Origin: Vibrio coralliilyticus ATCC BAA-450
GTDB lineage: Bacteria; Pseudomonadota; Gammaproteobacteria; Enterobacterales; Vibrionaceae
Assembly (NCBI RefSeq): GCF_000176135.1
Contig: NZ_ACZN01000017.1
Span: 310,001 to 374,000 of the forward strand
Length of the DNA stretch: 64,000 nt
Direction: 5' to 3'
The position numbers and the translations under genes were made by a program. Positions 51,319-59,025 of this stretch are shown here, piece by piece. Below the pieces are notes generated by a model. It had not been told where the DNA came from. It saw only the letters and a program-made list of their open reading frames with translations, and searched no databases. The stretch's first letter is position 1; each line of letters begins with the position of its first letter.

Positions 51319-51661
51319 ACCCACCGTAAGCGTTTCAATTATGTAAACAAATAGAGTTTTAACTCCATACAGATGCGCTCATCAGAATTCTAAATAAATC
51401 TCATAGAATCAATGACCTGAAGTTTTCGCTAGTCAATATTTAATCGATTGCCTTCACAAAGGTTGATGTATATCAAATACTCATAGACAATACGCTGCCG
51501 AATTGAGATTTATCTCTATAGCTCAAGAAGATTAAGGTTTTGGCTATCAAAGTAATAGGCATCACCGATTATCAATTTTGAAGTCCCGTTGATAGGGTTG
51601 GCTCTTCCAAAGGCCAGCATTGACGGCACATGATAACTACCTCGTTTCTAAGGGAAAGATG
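51319..51661. other. zwf promoter region
   Basis: About 340 nt without a gene. It contains a perfect FNR-type site at 51463-51476 (separate entry) and a weak -10 candidate, TATAGC at 51517-51522. No other structure was recognised. Confidence 0.55.
51463..51476 (+). promoter_or_regulatory. FNR-type site upstream of zwf
   Basis: TTGATGTATATCAA is an exact match to TTGAT-N4-ATCAA. With TATAGC as -10 element the site would centre near -59.5, a class I activator position; a repressor role is also possible. Chance matches to a 10-base pattern in 64 kb are rare but not impossible. Confidence 0.65.
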
Positions 51662-53164
51662 ATGGTAATACCAGAAAACAGCAGCATCGTTATTTTTGGT
51701 GCTTCGGGAGACTTAACGTATCGTAAGTTAATCCCTGCTCTATACCACCTTTATGCGAGTAAGCAGCTTCCACAAAACTTCGCCATTCTGGGTGTCAGTC
51801 GCACAGAATACAGCGACGAGTCTTACCGCGAGAAACTGAAGCACTCACTTCAGGAAATGGAAAAAACTGAGCCTGCAACGCTAGATGCATTCATTAATCA
51901 CTTGCACTACCAAGCGATCAATACCTCTGATACCGCAGACTACAGCAAACTGGTTACCCGTCTTGACCAACTGTCCGAACAGTACAACTTCGAGCAACGT
52001 AACACGCTATTCTACTTAGCTACTCCACCAAGCCTATACAGCGTTATTCCTGCAAGCCTTGCTGCACACGGTCTAAGTAACGAAGAGGATGGTTGGAAAC
52101 GCCTAATCATCGAAAAGCCGTTCGGTTACGATCTAGAGTCTGCTCAAAAACTCGATAAAGAAATTCACGAACACTTCCAAGAGCACCAAATCTACCGTAT
52201 CGACCATTACCTTGGTAAAGAAACAGTACAGAACCTACTGGTTTTGCGTTTCTCAAATGCGATGTTTGAACCGCTTTGGAACCGCAACTTTATCGAATAC
52301 GTTGAAATTACCGGTGCGGAATTCCTTGGCGTAGAGGAACGTGGCGGATATTACGACGGCTCTGGTGCAGTACGCGACATGTTCCAAAACCACCTACTGC
52401 AAGTTCTCGCAATGGTTGGCATGGAGCCACCAGCACAAATCAACGCAGATTCTATGCGTGACGAAGTCGTTAAGGTTCTACAGTGTTTGAAACCTCTGGA
52501 CGAAGAGTCGCTACGTAAAGACCTAGTTCTAGGCCAATACACCGCATCTGACGTTCGTGGCGAGCATCTACTTGGCTACCGTGAAGAAAACGGCGTCGCT
52601 GACGATTCACGCACTGAGACCTACATCGGTTTAAAAGCTTATATAAACAACTGGCGTTGGAACGGTGTACCATTCTACGTACGTACCGGTAAGCGATTGC
52701 CAACACGCGTAACAGAAGTGGTTATCCACTTTAAGAACACGCCGCACCCAGTGTTTGGTCAGAACGCGCCTGAAAACAAACTCATCATTCGTATTCAGCC
52801 GGATGAAGGCATTCAGATGAGCTTTGGCCTAAAAGAGCCAGGCGCTGGTTTTAAAGCCAAAGAAGTGAAGATGAACTTCTCTTACAATGATTTGGAAGAG
52901 ACTCAGATGCTAACCGCGTATGAGCGCTTACTACTTGATGCTTTGAATGGCGATGCTACTCTATTTGCACGTACTGATGCGGTAGAAGCTTGCTGGAAGT
53001 ACGTTCAGCCAATTCTCGATTTCAAACAAGACCCACAAGCGCTATTTGGTTACGCCTGTGGCACATGGGGACCAAAAGAAGCAGACGATCTACTTCAGCG
53101 CGCAAACCGCGCTTGGCGTTTCCCATGTAAGAACCTAACAGACACGGACTACTGCGAACTATGA
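51662..53164 (+). CDS. zwf: Glucose-6-phosphate dehydrogenase Zwf
   Basis: A 500-aa NADP-dependent dehydrogenase, first step of the oxidative pentose phosphate route. GASGDLTYRKLIPAL near residue 13 is the coenzyme fold, EKPFGYDLESAQKL and the signature RIDHYLGKETVQN (near 175) hold the substrate-binding and catalytic His/Lys. Start MVIPENSSIVIFGASGD at 51662 follows AAGGGA by 6 nt; ATG 51659 directly before it and ATG/TTG codons further up are less likely. It is the first gene of zwf-pgl-gnd, overlapping pgl by 4 nt. A perfect FNR-type site lies about 190 nt upstream. Confidence 0.97.
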   Translation: MVIPENSSIVIFGASGDLTYRKLIPALYHLYASKQLPQNFAILGVSRTEYSDESYREKLKHSLQEMEKTEPATLDAFINHLHYQAINTSDTADYSKLVTRLDQLSEQYNFEQRNTLFYLATPPSLYSVIPASLAAHGLSNEEDGWKRLIIEKPFGYDLESAQKLDKEIHEHFQEHQIYRIDHYLGKETVQNLLVLRFSNAMFEPLWNRNFIEYVEITGAEFLGVEERGGYYDGSGAVRDMFQNHLLQVLAMVGMEPPAQINADSMRDEVVKVLQCLKPLDEESLRKDLVLGQYTASDVRGEHLLGYREENGVADDSRTETYIGLKAYINNWRWNGVPFYVRTGKRLPTRVTEVVIHFKNTPHPVFGQNAPENKLIIRIQPDEGIQMSFGLKEPGAGFKAKEVKMNFSYNDLEETQMLTAYERLLLDALNGDATLFARTDAVEACWKYVQPILDFKQDPQALFGYACGTWGPKEADDLLQRANRAWRFPCKNLTDTDYCEL

Positions 53165-53877
53165 TCAACCATAAGATCTTCCCAACAGCAGAACAGGTAG
53201 TAGAAAGCTTAGCGAACGACATGAAAGCGTTCAGCGAACTTGGTCGACCTGTTCACATTTCACTTTCGGGTGGTAGCACACCTAAAATGCTGTTTAAGCT
53301 GCTATCAACCGACAAATACGCTACATCTATCCAGTGGAACAACCTGCACTTCTGGTGGGGTGACGAGCGTTGTGTGGCACCTGACGATGCAGAAAGCAAC
53401 TACGGTGAAGCGAACGCATTGCTATTTAGCAAAGTGAACCTACCAGCTGAAAACATCCATCGCATCCGTGGCGAAGAAGAGCCAAAAGCAGAAGCTGAGC
53501 GATTCGCACGAGAGATGGCGGATGTGATTCCAACGGAAAACGACACGCCTGTCTTCGATTGGATTCTGCTAGGCGTCGGTGCAGATGGACACACAGCATC
53601 ACTGTTCCCAGGTCAAACTGATTATCAAGACGAGAACCTATCAGTATTGGCTTCTCACCCTGAATCAGGCCAGATTCGTGTTTCTAAAACAGCGAAAGTT
53701 TTAGAAGCCGCTAAACGTATCAGCTATCTTGTACTTGGTGCAGGCAAAGTTGAAATCGTAAACGAAATTCATACTACTACGGCAAGCGAGCTGCCTTATC
53801 CAGCTGCGAAAATCCAGTCTAAAGCTGGTGAGACCGAGTGGTACTTAGATTCAGACGCAGCAGCAAAAATCGCGTAA
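53161..53877 (+). CDS. pgl: 6-Phosphogluconolactonase Pgl
   Basis: A 238-aa lactonase of the NagB/DevB-type family that hydrolyses 6-phosphogluconolactone, the second step after Zwf. LSGGSTPKMLFKLLS near residue 37, FWWGDERCVAPDDAESNYGE near 64 and LGVGADGHTASLFPG near 139 are the diagnostic blocks with the substrate-binding and catalytic residues. Its ATG overlaps the zwf stop (ATGA), so translation is coupled. gnd starts 38 nt after its stop. Confidence 0.96.
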   Translation: MINHKIFPTAEQVVESLANDMKAFSELGRPVHISLSGGSTPKMLFKLLSTDKYATSIQWNNLHFWWGDERCVAPDDAESNYGEANALLFSKVNLPAENIHRIRGEEEPKAEAERFAREMADVIPTENDTPVFDWILLGVGADGHTASLFPGQTDYQDENLSVLASHPESGQIRVSKTAKVLEAAKRISYLVLGAGKVEIVNEIHTTTASELPYPAAKIQSKAGETEWYLDSDAAAKIA

Positions 53878-53914
53878 TGCGAGCGTCCATTTTTAGAGAA
53901 ATTGGAGAGAAATA

Positions 53915-55363
53915 ATGAAAGGTGATATCGGTGTAATTGGCCTAGCAGTAATGGGTCAAAACCTTATCCTGAACATGAACGATCACGGCTTTAAAGTGGT
54001 TGCTCACAACCGTACTGCTGCGAAGGTAGACGAATTCCTAGAAGGCCCAGCAAAAGGCACTAACATCGTTGGTGCTTACTCTCTGGAAGAGCTTGTAGAG
54101 AAGCTAGAAGCACCACGTAAAGTGATGCTTATGGTTCGTGCTGGTGCTGTTGTAGATGCGTTCATTGACAACCTAATCCCGCTTTTAGACGAAGGCGACA
54201 TCATCATCGATGGTGGTAACACTAACTACCCAGACACAAACCGTCGCGTTGCACATTGTCGTAAAAAAGGCATCCACTTCATCGGTACAGGCGTATCTGG
54301 TGGTGAAGAAGGAGCTCGTTTTGGTCCTTCAATCATGCCAGGTGGTTCTGCCGAAGCTTGGGAAGCGGTTAAGCCTATCTTCCAAGGTATCTCTGCCAAA
54401 ACTGACGCTGGCGAACCTTGTTGTGACTGGGTTGGTAACGACGGTGCCGGCCACTTCGTTAAGATGGTTCACAACGGTATCGAATACGGCGACATGCAGC
54501 TGATCACTGAAGCGTACCAGTTCATGAAAGATGGCCTCGGTATGTCTGCAGACGAAATGCAGGCAGTATTCGCTGACTGGAACAAGACTGAGCTAGACAG
54601 CTACCTAGTAGAAATCACAGCGGATATCCTTGGCTACAAAGATGAAGACGGTGAGCCACTAGTAGAGAAAATCCTAGACACTGCCGGCCAAAAAGGTACA
54701 GGTAAATGGACAGGTATCAACGCGCTAGACCTAGGTATTCCACTGACGCTAATCTCTGAGTCTGTATTCTCTCGTTGCCTATCTGCACTGAAAGATCAAC
54801 GTGTTGAAGCTGAATCTCTATTCGGCAAGACAATCACGCCAGTTGAAGGTGACAAGCAAGAGTGGGTTGATGCACTTCGCCAAGCTCTACTGGCTTCTAA
54901 GATCATCTCTTACGCTCAAGGCTTCATGCTAATGCGCGAAGCGTCTAACGAGAACGGTTGGGACCTAAACTACGGTAACGTAGCGCTAATGTGGCGTGGT
55001 GGTTGTATCATCCGCTCTGCATTCCTAGGTAACATCCGTGATGCGTACGAAGCAAACCCAGACATCGCGTTCCTAGGTTCAGATGACTACTTCAAAGGCA
55101 TTCTGCAAAACAGCCTGAGCGCATGGCGTAAAGTCGCGGCTAAGTCGCTAGAAGCAGGTATCCCAATGCCTTGTACTATCTCTGCACTGTCGTTCCTAGA
55201 TGGTTACACTACAGCGCGTTTGCCAGCTAACCTACTTCAAGCTCAGCGTGACTACTTCGGTGCTCACACTTACGAGCGTACTGATCGTCCACGTGGCGAA
55301 TTCTTCCACACGAACTGGACTGGTACAGGCGGCGACACAGCGTCTACTACTTACGACGTATAA
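53915..55363 (+). CDS. gnd: 6-Phosphogluconate dehydrogenase Gnd
   Basis: A 482-aa decarboxylating dehydrogenase that makes ribulose-5-phosphate and NADPH. The NADP site GVIGLAVMGQNLILNM (residues 6-21), the GGNTNYPDTNRR block, the GPSIMPGG motif and the catalytic Lys/Glu region GNDGAGHFVKMVHNGIEYGD (20 residues) are present. GGAGAG precedes the ATG. It is the third gene of the operon. The codon usage is strongly biased towards common codons, which suggests high expression. The transcript probably ends at the hairpin at 55433-55467. Confidence 0.97.
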   Translation: MKGDIGVIGLAVMGQNLILNMNDHGFKVVAHNRTAAKVDEFLEGPAKGTNIVGAYSLEELVEKLEAPRKVMLMVRAGAVVDAFIDNLIPLLDEGDIIIDGGNTNYPDTNRRVAHCRKKGIHFIGTGVSGGEEGARFGPSIMPGGSAEAWEAVKPIFQGISAKTDAGEPCCDWVGNDGAGHFVKMVHNGIEYGDMQLITEAYQFMKDGLGMSADEMQAVFADWNKTELDSYLVEITADILGYKDEDGEPLVEKILDTAGQKGTGKWTGINALDLGIPLTLISESVFSRCLSALKDQRVEAESLFGKTITPVEGDKQEWVDALRQALLASKIISYAQGFMLMREASNENGWDLNYGNVALMWRGGCIIRSAFLGNIRDAYEANPDIAFLGSDDYFKGILQNSLSAWRKVAAKSLEAGIPMPCTISALSFLDGYTTARLPANLLQAQRDYFGAHTYERTDRPRGEFFHTNWTGTGGDTASTTYDV

Positions 55364-55432
55364 ATCTGCTTAAAGGGGCTTAGTACGGTATTTTGTAATA
55401 CCCGAAACTCCTACTACAATTAAGACGTTATG

Positions 55433-55467
55433 GAGGATGTTAGCCTAGCTCGCATCCTCTATTTTTT
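55433..55467 (+). terminator. gnd operon terminator
   Basis: GAGGATG and CATCCTC pair, with an inner AGC/GCT pairing in the loop, followed by six T. It lies about 70 nt after the gnd stop. Confidence 0.8.
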
Positions 55468-55489
55468 GAAACCTACAACAAGGAGTCGC

Positions 55490-55519
55490 GTGAATTATCA
55501 CAACGGCATTGGTGAATAG
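55490..55519 (+). CDS. Possible nine-residue leader peptide
   Basis: A GTG at 55490 is preceded by AAGGAG at ideal distance (4 nt), followed by nine codons (MNYHNGIGE) and TAG. It lies between the gnd terminator and a 45-aa gene. A leader peptide or a chance ribosome site are both possible. Confidence 0.35.
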   Translation: MNYHNGIGE

Positions 55520-55563
55520 CTTAACCTGGATGGTTTATAACAATCTAAATTGAGGTTCTTGAA

Positions 55564-55701
55564 ATGACTATTAATAAGTACTTTGTCTTTGTTCCTTCTA
55601 TTGAAGAAGCTAAAGCGAAAAAGGAAAGTGAAGTGGTAAAAACTAAGGAAGCTCAACGTCAGGCATTAGTAAAACAGGCGCAGCAACAGGGCGGACTGTA
55701 A
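55564..55701 (+). CDS. Small 45-aa protein
   Basis: An open frame of 45 codons (start MTINKYFVFVPSIEEAKAKK) with GAGG 9 nt before the ATG. It has a short hydrophobic start and a charged helical rest rich in Lys, Glu, Ala and Gln (VVKTKEAQRQALVKQAQQQGGL). A terminator follows 15 nt after the stop. Composition, ribosome site and terminator support a real gene. I do not recognise it. It is too short for reliable function assignment. Confidence 0.65.
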   Translation: MTINKYFVFVPSIEEAKAKKESEVVKTKEAQRQALVKQAQQQGGL

Positions 55702-55716
55702 AGGCTAGGTTTCAGT

Positions 55717-55749
55717 AAAAAGAGCGCCCGTTTTGGCGCTCTTTTTTTA
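55717..55749. terminator. Bidirectional terminator
   Basis: AAAAAGAGCGCC and GGCGCTCTTTTT form a stem with loop CGTTTT, between the 45-aa gene and the converging YtoQ gene. Confidence 0.9.
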
Positions 55750-56190
55750 ATTCTGACTCGTAACGTATTTTAGGAGCTCGACGACATGTTCCGGTGACTC
55801 CGCCCACGCCATTGCCGCAGCATCGACTTCTTTAAGCGGGTGAATCAAAGACTCATCGTGAAGCGTTATATACGGCTTATCAAGTGCCGCTAACATACCT
55901 GCATCAAATGCGGCATTCCACTGGCGATATTTATCACCAAAGCGCACCACGCCAATATCACACTGTTTGATAAGAGTAGACGTTCGAATGGCGTTGACTT
56001 TGGACGATTGGTGGTCACGCCAAAAGCCTGACTCATTCTCTCTGAGTACGTCACCCGCCGCATCGCTGGAGTCGTGATCGGTATTCGCAGAATAGAATTC
56101 AATATTCAGATCCAGCTTCTGAGCACCTTCCACAATACGTTCGCGCCAATCGGTATGAATTTCACCGCTAAGATAGACTTTCCAAATCAT
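55747..56190 (-). CDS. ytoQ: YtoQ-family protein
   Basis: A 147-aa cytoplasmic protein that matches Bacillus YtoQ in length and motifs: VYLSGEIHTDWRERI at the start, SSKVNAIRTSTLIKQCDIGVV, FGDKYRQWNAAFDAGMLAAL and ESLIHPLKE. The fold looks like that of nucleoside 2-deoxyribosyltransferases, but no activity is established. The ATG at 56190 (AAAGGA upstream) is preferred over a GTG one codon before. It lies just downstream of the monooxygenase gene on the same strand (21 nt), so the two may form an operon. Confidence 0.85.
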   Translation of the reverse strand: MIWKVYLSGEIHTDWRERIVEGAQKLDLNIEFYSANTDHDSSDAAGDVLRENESGFWRDHQSSKVNAIRTSTLIKQCDIGVVRFGDKYRQWNAAFDAGMLAALDKPYITLHDESLIHPLKEVDAAAMAWAESPEHVVELLKYVTSQN

Positions 56191-56211
56191 CACATTGTTT
56201 CCTTTTGATTG

Positions 56212-56511
56212 TTATTTTGAATTTGTTGCTACGACATCCGCACGAATGACTGACTGTTCAACTACTATATCAGCTAACTGAACTCGACTTGCCAGATAGT
56301 GCTCAGTTTGTTTATGTTCAGCCAAAGCTTCTTGGCTTTGATAAATCTCGTACAGATGGAAGAGCTGCGGGTCGTTGAGATCTCTGATTACGTCAAATTG
56401 TACACAACCCAACTCATTCTGACAGGACGCTTTGGCGTTTTCATTCATGATAGTGATGTAGTCTTCTTCCCTACCTTTCTTTACTCGATTGGAGACGATT
56501 ATGCAGTACAT
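56212..56511 (-). CDS. Antibiotic-biosynthesis-monooxygenase (ABM) domain protein
   Basis: A 99-aa single ABM-domain protein of the type found in quinol monooxygenases and LsrG. Family features include the start IIVSNRVKKGREEDYITI, the ELGCVQFDVIRD segment and LYEIYQSQEALAEHKQTEHY. It likely acts as a dimer on a small aromatic or similar substrate without a metal (family inference). It is divergent from a VOC-protein gene; the short spacer has a palindrome that may control both. Confidence 0.82.
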   Translation of the reverse strand: MYCIIVSNRVKKGREEDYITIMNENAKASCQNELGCVQFDVIRDLNDPQLFHLYEIYQSQEALAEHKQTEHYLASRVQLADIVVEQSVIRADVVATNSK

Positions 56512-56563
56512 AATTAGTTACCTTCCTTGATAAGGTTCATCATCATTGCAAAACAATTGCTTT

Positions 56564-56575
56564 ATTGTATACAAT
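56564..56575. promoter_or_regulatory. GntR-type palindrome between divergent genes
   Basis: ATTGTATACAAT is a 12-bp perfect palindrome in the 97-nt gap between the ABM and VOC genes. Similar TTGTATACAA sites are common for GntR-family repressors. The regulator is not in the window. Confidence 0.55.
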
Positions 56576-56608
56576 TTAATTCAAAATAAAATACAAGGAA
56601 GTGTAATT

Positions 56609-57013
56609 ATGGACAGACCCGCTCCATTTAATGGTATGAGACATATTGCGTTAGTGGTTCAGAAATTCGAAGAGTGTGAGGCTTTTTACACTGACATCAT
56701 GGGTATGACAGTGTTGAGACGAGCAAGTGATAATCTGGTTTACCTGACTAACGGCTGCGATAATCTCTCACTTGGTCGCGCCCACTCACAACGGGTATGC
56801 TCGCCTATCAGCGTCGATCACTTTGGTTTTATTGTTAGAAGTAAAGATGAGCTCCATCATTGGTATGAGTTCATGCAAGAGAAAGGAGTCACACTGCTCG
56901 ACGCGCCTCATGATCACAGCGACGGTGCGAGAAGCTTCCATTGCCGCGATCCGGAAGGTCACGTCATCCAGCCTCTTTATCATCCCGAGATTTCACACCA
57001 GACCATCATTTAG
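56609..57013 (+). CDS. VOC-family protein (glyoxalase/dioxygenase fold)
   Basis: A 134-aa protein of the vicinal oxygen chelate superfamily. MRHIALVVQKFEECEAFYTD holds the first metal ligand (His near 11), VDHFGFIVRSKDELHHWYEFM the second (His near 69), and RDPEGHVIQPLY the third (Glu/His near the end). The substrate is unknown. Start MDRPAPFNGMRH at 56609 follows AAGGAAG. It is divergent from the ABM monooxygenase and probably shares control with it. The C-terminus overlaps the converging AcoR-type gene by 8 nt. Confidence 0.88.
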   Translation: MDRPAPFNGMRHIALVVQKFEECEAFYTDIMGMTVLRRASDNLVYLTNGCDNLSLGRAHSQRVCSPISVDHFGFIVRSKDELHHWYEFMQEKGVTLLDAPHDHSDGARSFHCRDPEGHVIQPLYHPEISHQTII

Positions 57014-58769
57014 TTTTGATCAACCCCAATGCTTTGAGCTTTCGATAAACGGTGTTCCGGCTGATTCCCAGCACTCGGGACACCTTGCTGACATTTCCGT
57101 TATGCGCATGGTAGGTGTCGACCAATGTGCTATTAAGCGTTGATTTCAAATCTTGTTCTACTACCTCATTTTCTACCAGAGTGTTTTCTAACAATGGCTG
57201 GGCAAAGTGAGTAGGTACGTGCTCAATGCTGATTTCTTCTACATCGCTAGCAATCAAGCTGGTGACTTTGAGAAGGTTATCCAACTCTCTCAGATTGCCT
57301 GGCCAACGATAATTGAGCATTAACTGCATTAGCGACGCCGAGATTTGTTGAGAGTTTTGTTGGTGTTTTGCGTGAATTTCCCGAATCAACGCGGCTTTGT
57401 CTTCGCGCTGATACAATGAAGGTAAAGTAATCACTAAGCCATTCAATCGATAATAGAGATCCTGCCTAAAGCGTCCCTGAGCGACCAGTTGGTTTAAATC
57501 CTGATGCGTTGCGGCAATCACCTGAATGTCCACTTGATAGGATTGAGCCGAACCCACAGGCATAACCACTTTGTCTTGCAGGACAGATAGCAAACGGCAC
57601 TGCGCATCAAGCGGCATTTCCCCGATTTCATCCAGAAATAAGATGCCTTTATCCGCCTGTCTCACCCGCCCTGAATAGCCGTGCTTACTCGCCCCGGTGA
57701 ACGCTCCAGACGCATGACCAAATAGCTCAGATTCAATCAAATCTTTAGGTAGTGCCCCACAATTTACGGTGACAAGCGGCTGCTTACATCGGGCACTGTG
57801 TTTGTGTAGCGCTTTGACGAATTCGCCTTTACCAACTCCCGTTTCTCCGAGAATTAACAGACTAATATCACAACCCAGTACTTTATTTGCCTGTTGCCAC
57901 GCTTGTTCCACTTGGTGATCACCATAGTGAAGCTCACTTGATACGCTGAGCCATTTTTTCTGGACCTGCTTCTGGCCTAAGGTCCGTTTTTCAAAGACGA
58001 ACTGCGCGCTCTGCTCTGGCTGCTTGAGAAGGCTCTCGACATGCTCTCCAACAAGTGCTGCCTTAGGGATAAGTTGAGTGGCGACCTGATTGTGTGCCAC
58101 CACCTGACCATTTTCATCAGCAATCACTACGCCTTGCCAACCACTCTTCAAAACTGACTCATTGTGCGCAAGGTTGATTTGCAAAACCCCTTCAGGGATT
58201 TGCGTCAGCAGGTAGTTTTCAATCAGCTGCACCATGTTCTGGACCAACAGCTGCGTAGTCACATCATGTTTGCTTTGCTCACTGGTTATATCGAGAATGC
58301 CAACCAGCTCACCACGATGGTTAAATAACGGGCTCGCTGAGCAACTAATGAAGCGATGCTGTTTGATAAAGTGCTGCTCTCCAATAATAGACACTGCTTT
58401 CTTTTCGAACAGTGCAGTTCCAATCGCATTCGTCCCTTTTAGCCTTTCCTGCCAGCAACTGCCTGAATCCAGCGCTATCGACATCAACTTTTCTCGAAAT
58501 CTTTCCTGCCCCCAACTCGCAAGAATGACCCCTTCATCATCCGTCAAAATCAACCGGCTATCTGTTCGAGAAAGAACTTGATTAAACAAAGGCAAAGCGC
58601 ACTGCTCCACAGCCTCAATCACGCCTTGAGCCTTATAACGTCGCTCTTTGAGCAATGCGTTGGACACATTAATGTCTTCAGGCTTCTTTATCTGTTTGAG
58701 GCCCGCATTAGTACTTCTCTGCCATGAGGACATGAGCCAGCTGTCTGGTTGATGGGTTTGTAATTCCAT
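57006..58769 (-). CDS. AcoR-type sigma-54-dependent activator
   Basis: A 587-aa enhancer-binding protein. A GAF domain (about 60-190; GSCWQERLKGTNAIGTAL) and a PAS-like segment lead to the AAA+ domain with Walker A GETGVGKGEF (near 316), the sigma-54 loop GAFTGAS (near 372), LFLDEIGEMPL and RFRQDLYYRLNG. The C-terminus has a Fis-type HTH (VSRVLGISRNTVYRKLKALG). It is divergent from an AldB-like aldehyde dehydrogenase, the likely target. ATG 58769 follows GGAACAGG; an ATG seven codons earlier is possible. The promoter gap contains a sigma-54 site and dyads for this protein. Confidence 0.93.
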   Translation of the reverse strand: MELQTHQPDSWLMSSWQRSTNAGLKQIKKPEDINVSNALLKERRYKAQGVIEAVEQCALPLFNQVLSRTDSRLILTDDEGVILASWGQERFREKLMSIALDSGSCWQERLKGTNAIGTALFEKKAVSIIGEQHFIKQHRFISCSASPLFNHRGELVGILDITSEQSKHDVTTQLLVQNMVQLIENYLLTQIPEGVLQINLAHNESVLKSGWQGVVIADENGQVVAHNQVATQLIPKAALVGEHVESLLKQPEQSAQFVFEKRTLGQKQVQKKWLSVSSELHYGDHQVEQAWQQANKVLGCDISLLILGETGVGKGEFVKALHKHSARCKQPLVTVNCGALPKDLIESELFGHASGAFTGASKHGYSGRVRQADKGILFLDEIGEMPLDAQCRLLSVLQDKVVMPVGSAQSYQVDIQVIAATHQDLNQLVAQGRFRQDLYYRLNGLVITLPSLYQREDKAALIREIHAKHQQNSQQISASLMQLMLNYRWPGNLRELDNLLKVTSLIASDVEEISIEHVPTHFAQPLLENTLVENEVVEQDLKSTLNSTLVDTYHAHNGNVSKVSRVLGISRNTVYRKLKALGLIKTK

Positions 58770-58816
58770 ACCTGTTCCACTCTTGAGCATTTGGGGTGTG
58801 CCATTTTGGAACAGGT
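58770..58816. promoter_or_regulatory. Dyad repeats, likely sites for the AcoR-type activator
   Basis: ACCTGTTCCA (58770-58779) and TGGAACAGGT (58807-58816) are a perfect 10-bp inverted repeat with 27 bp between. CAGGTGAAC at 58812-58820 recurs inverted as GTTCACCTG at 58956-58964. These may be upstream activator sites for the adjacent bEBP. Confidence 0.5.
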
Positions 58817-58921
58817 GAACATTTTGTTAACACCCCATTCCATCTCCATGCGTTTAAAACAACACAGTCTAAGCCTTGAACACTCTAGCGCCAGAACAAA
58901 GTCACAACAAGTTTTTAACAA

Positions 58922-58938
58922 TTGGTCTGTGATTTGCG
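58922..58938 (+). promoter_or_regulatory. Sigma-54 promoter of the aldehyde dehydrogenase gene
   Basis: TTGG-N10-GC (TTGGTCTGTGATTTGCG) fits the -24/-12 sigma-54 consensus, with exact GG-N10-GC spacing. The start would be near 58949, about 77 nt before the ATG. The neighbouring enhancer-binding protein supports it. Confidence 0.7.
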
Positions 58939-59025
58939 TTAGTTAGATGAATGGTAACTGAAGTGTTCACCTGTTGGTGACAGCTTCAAACATAACTTGA
59001 ACGAGAAAATAATAAGGATATTTCT

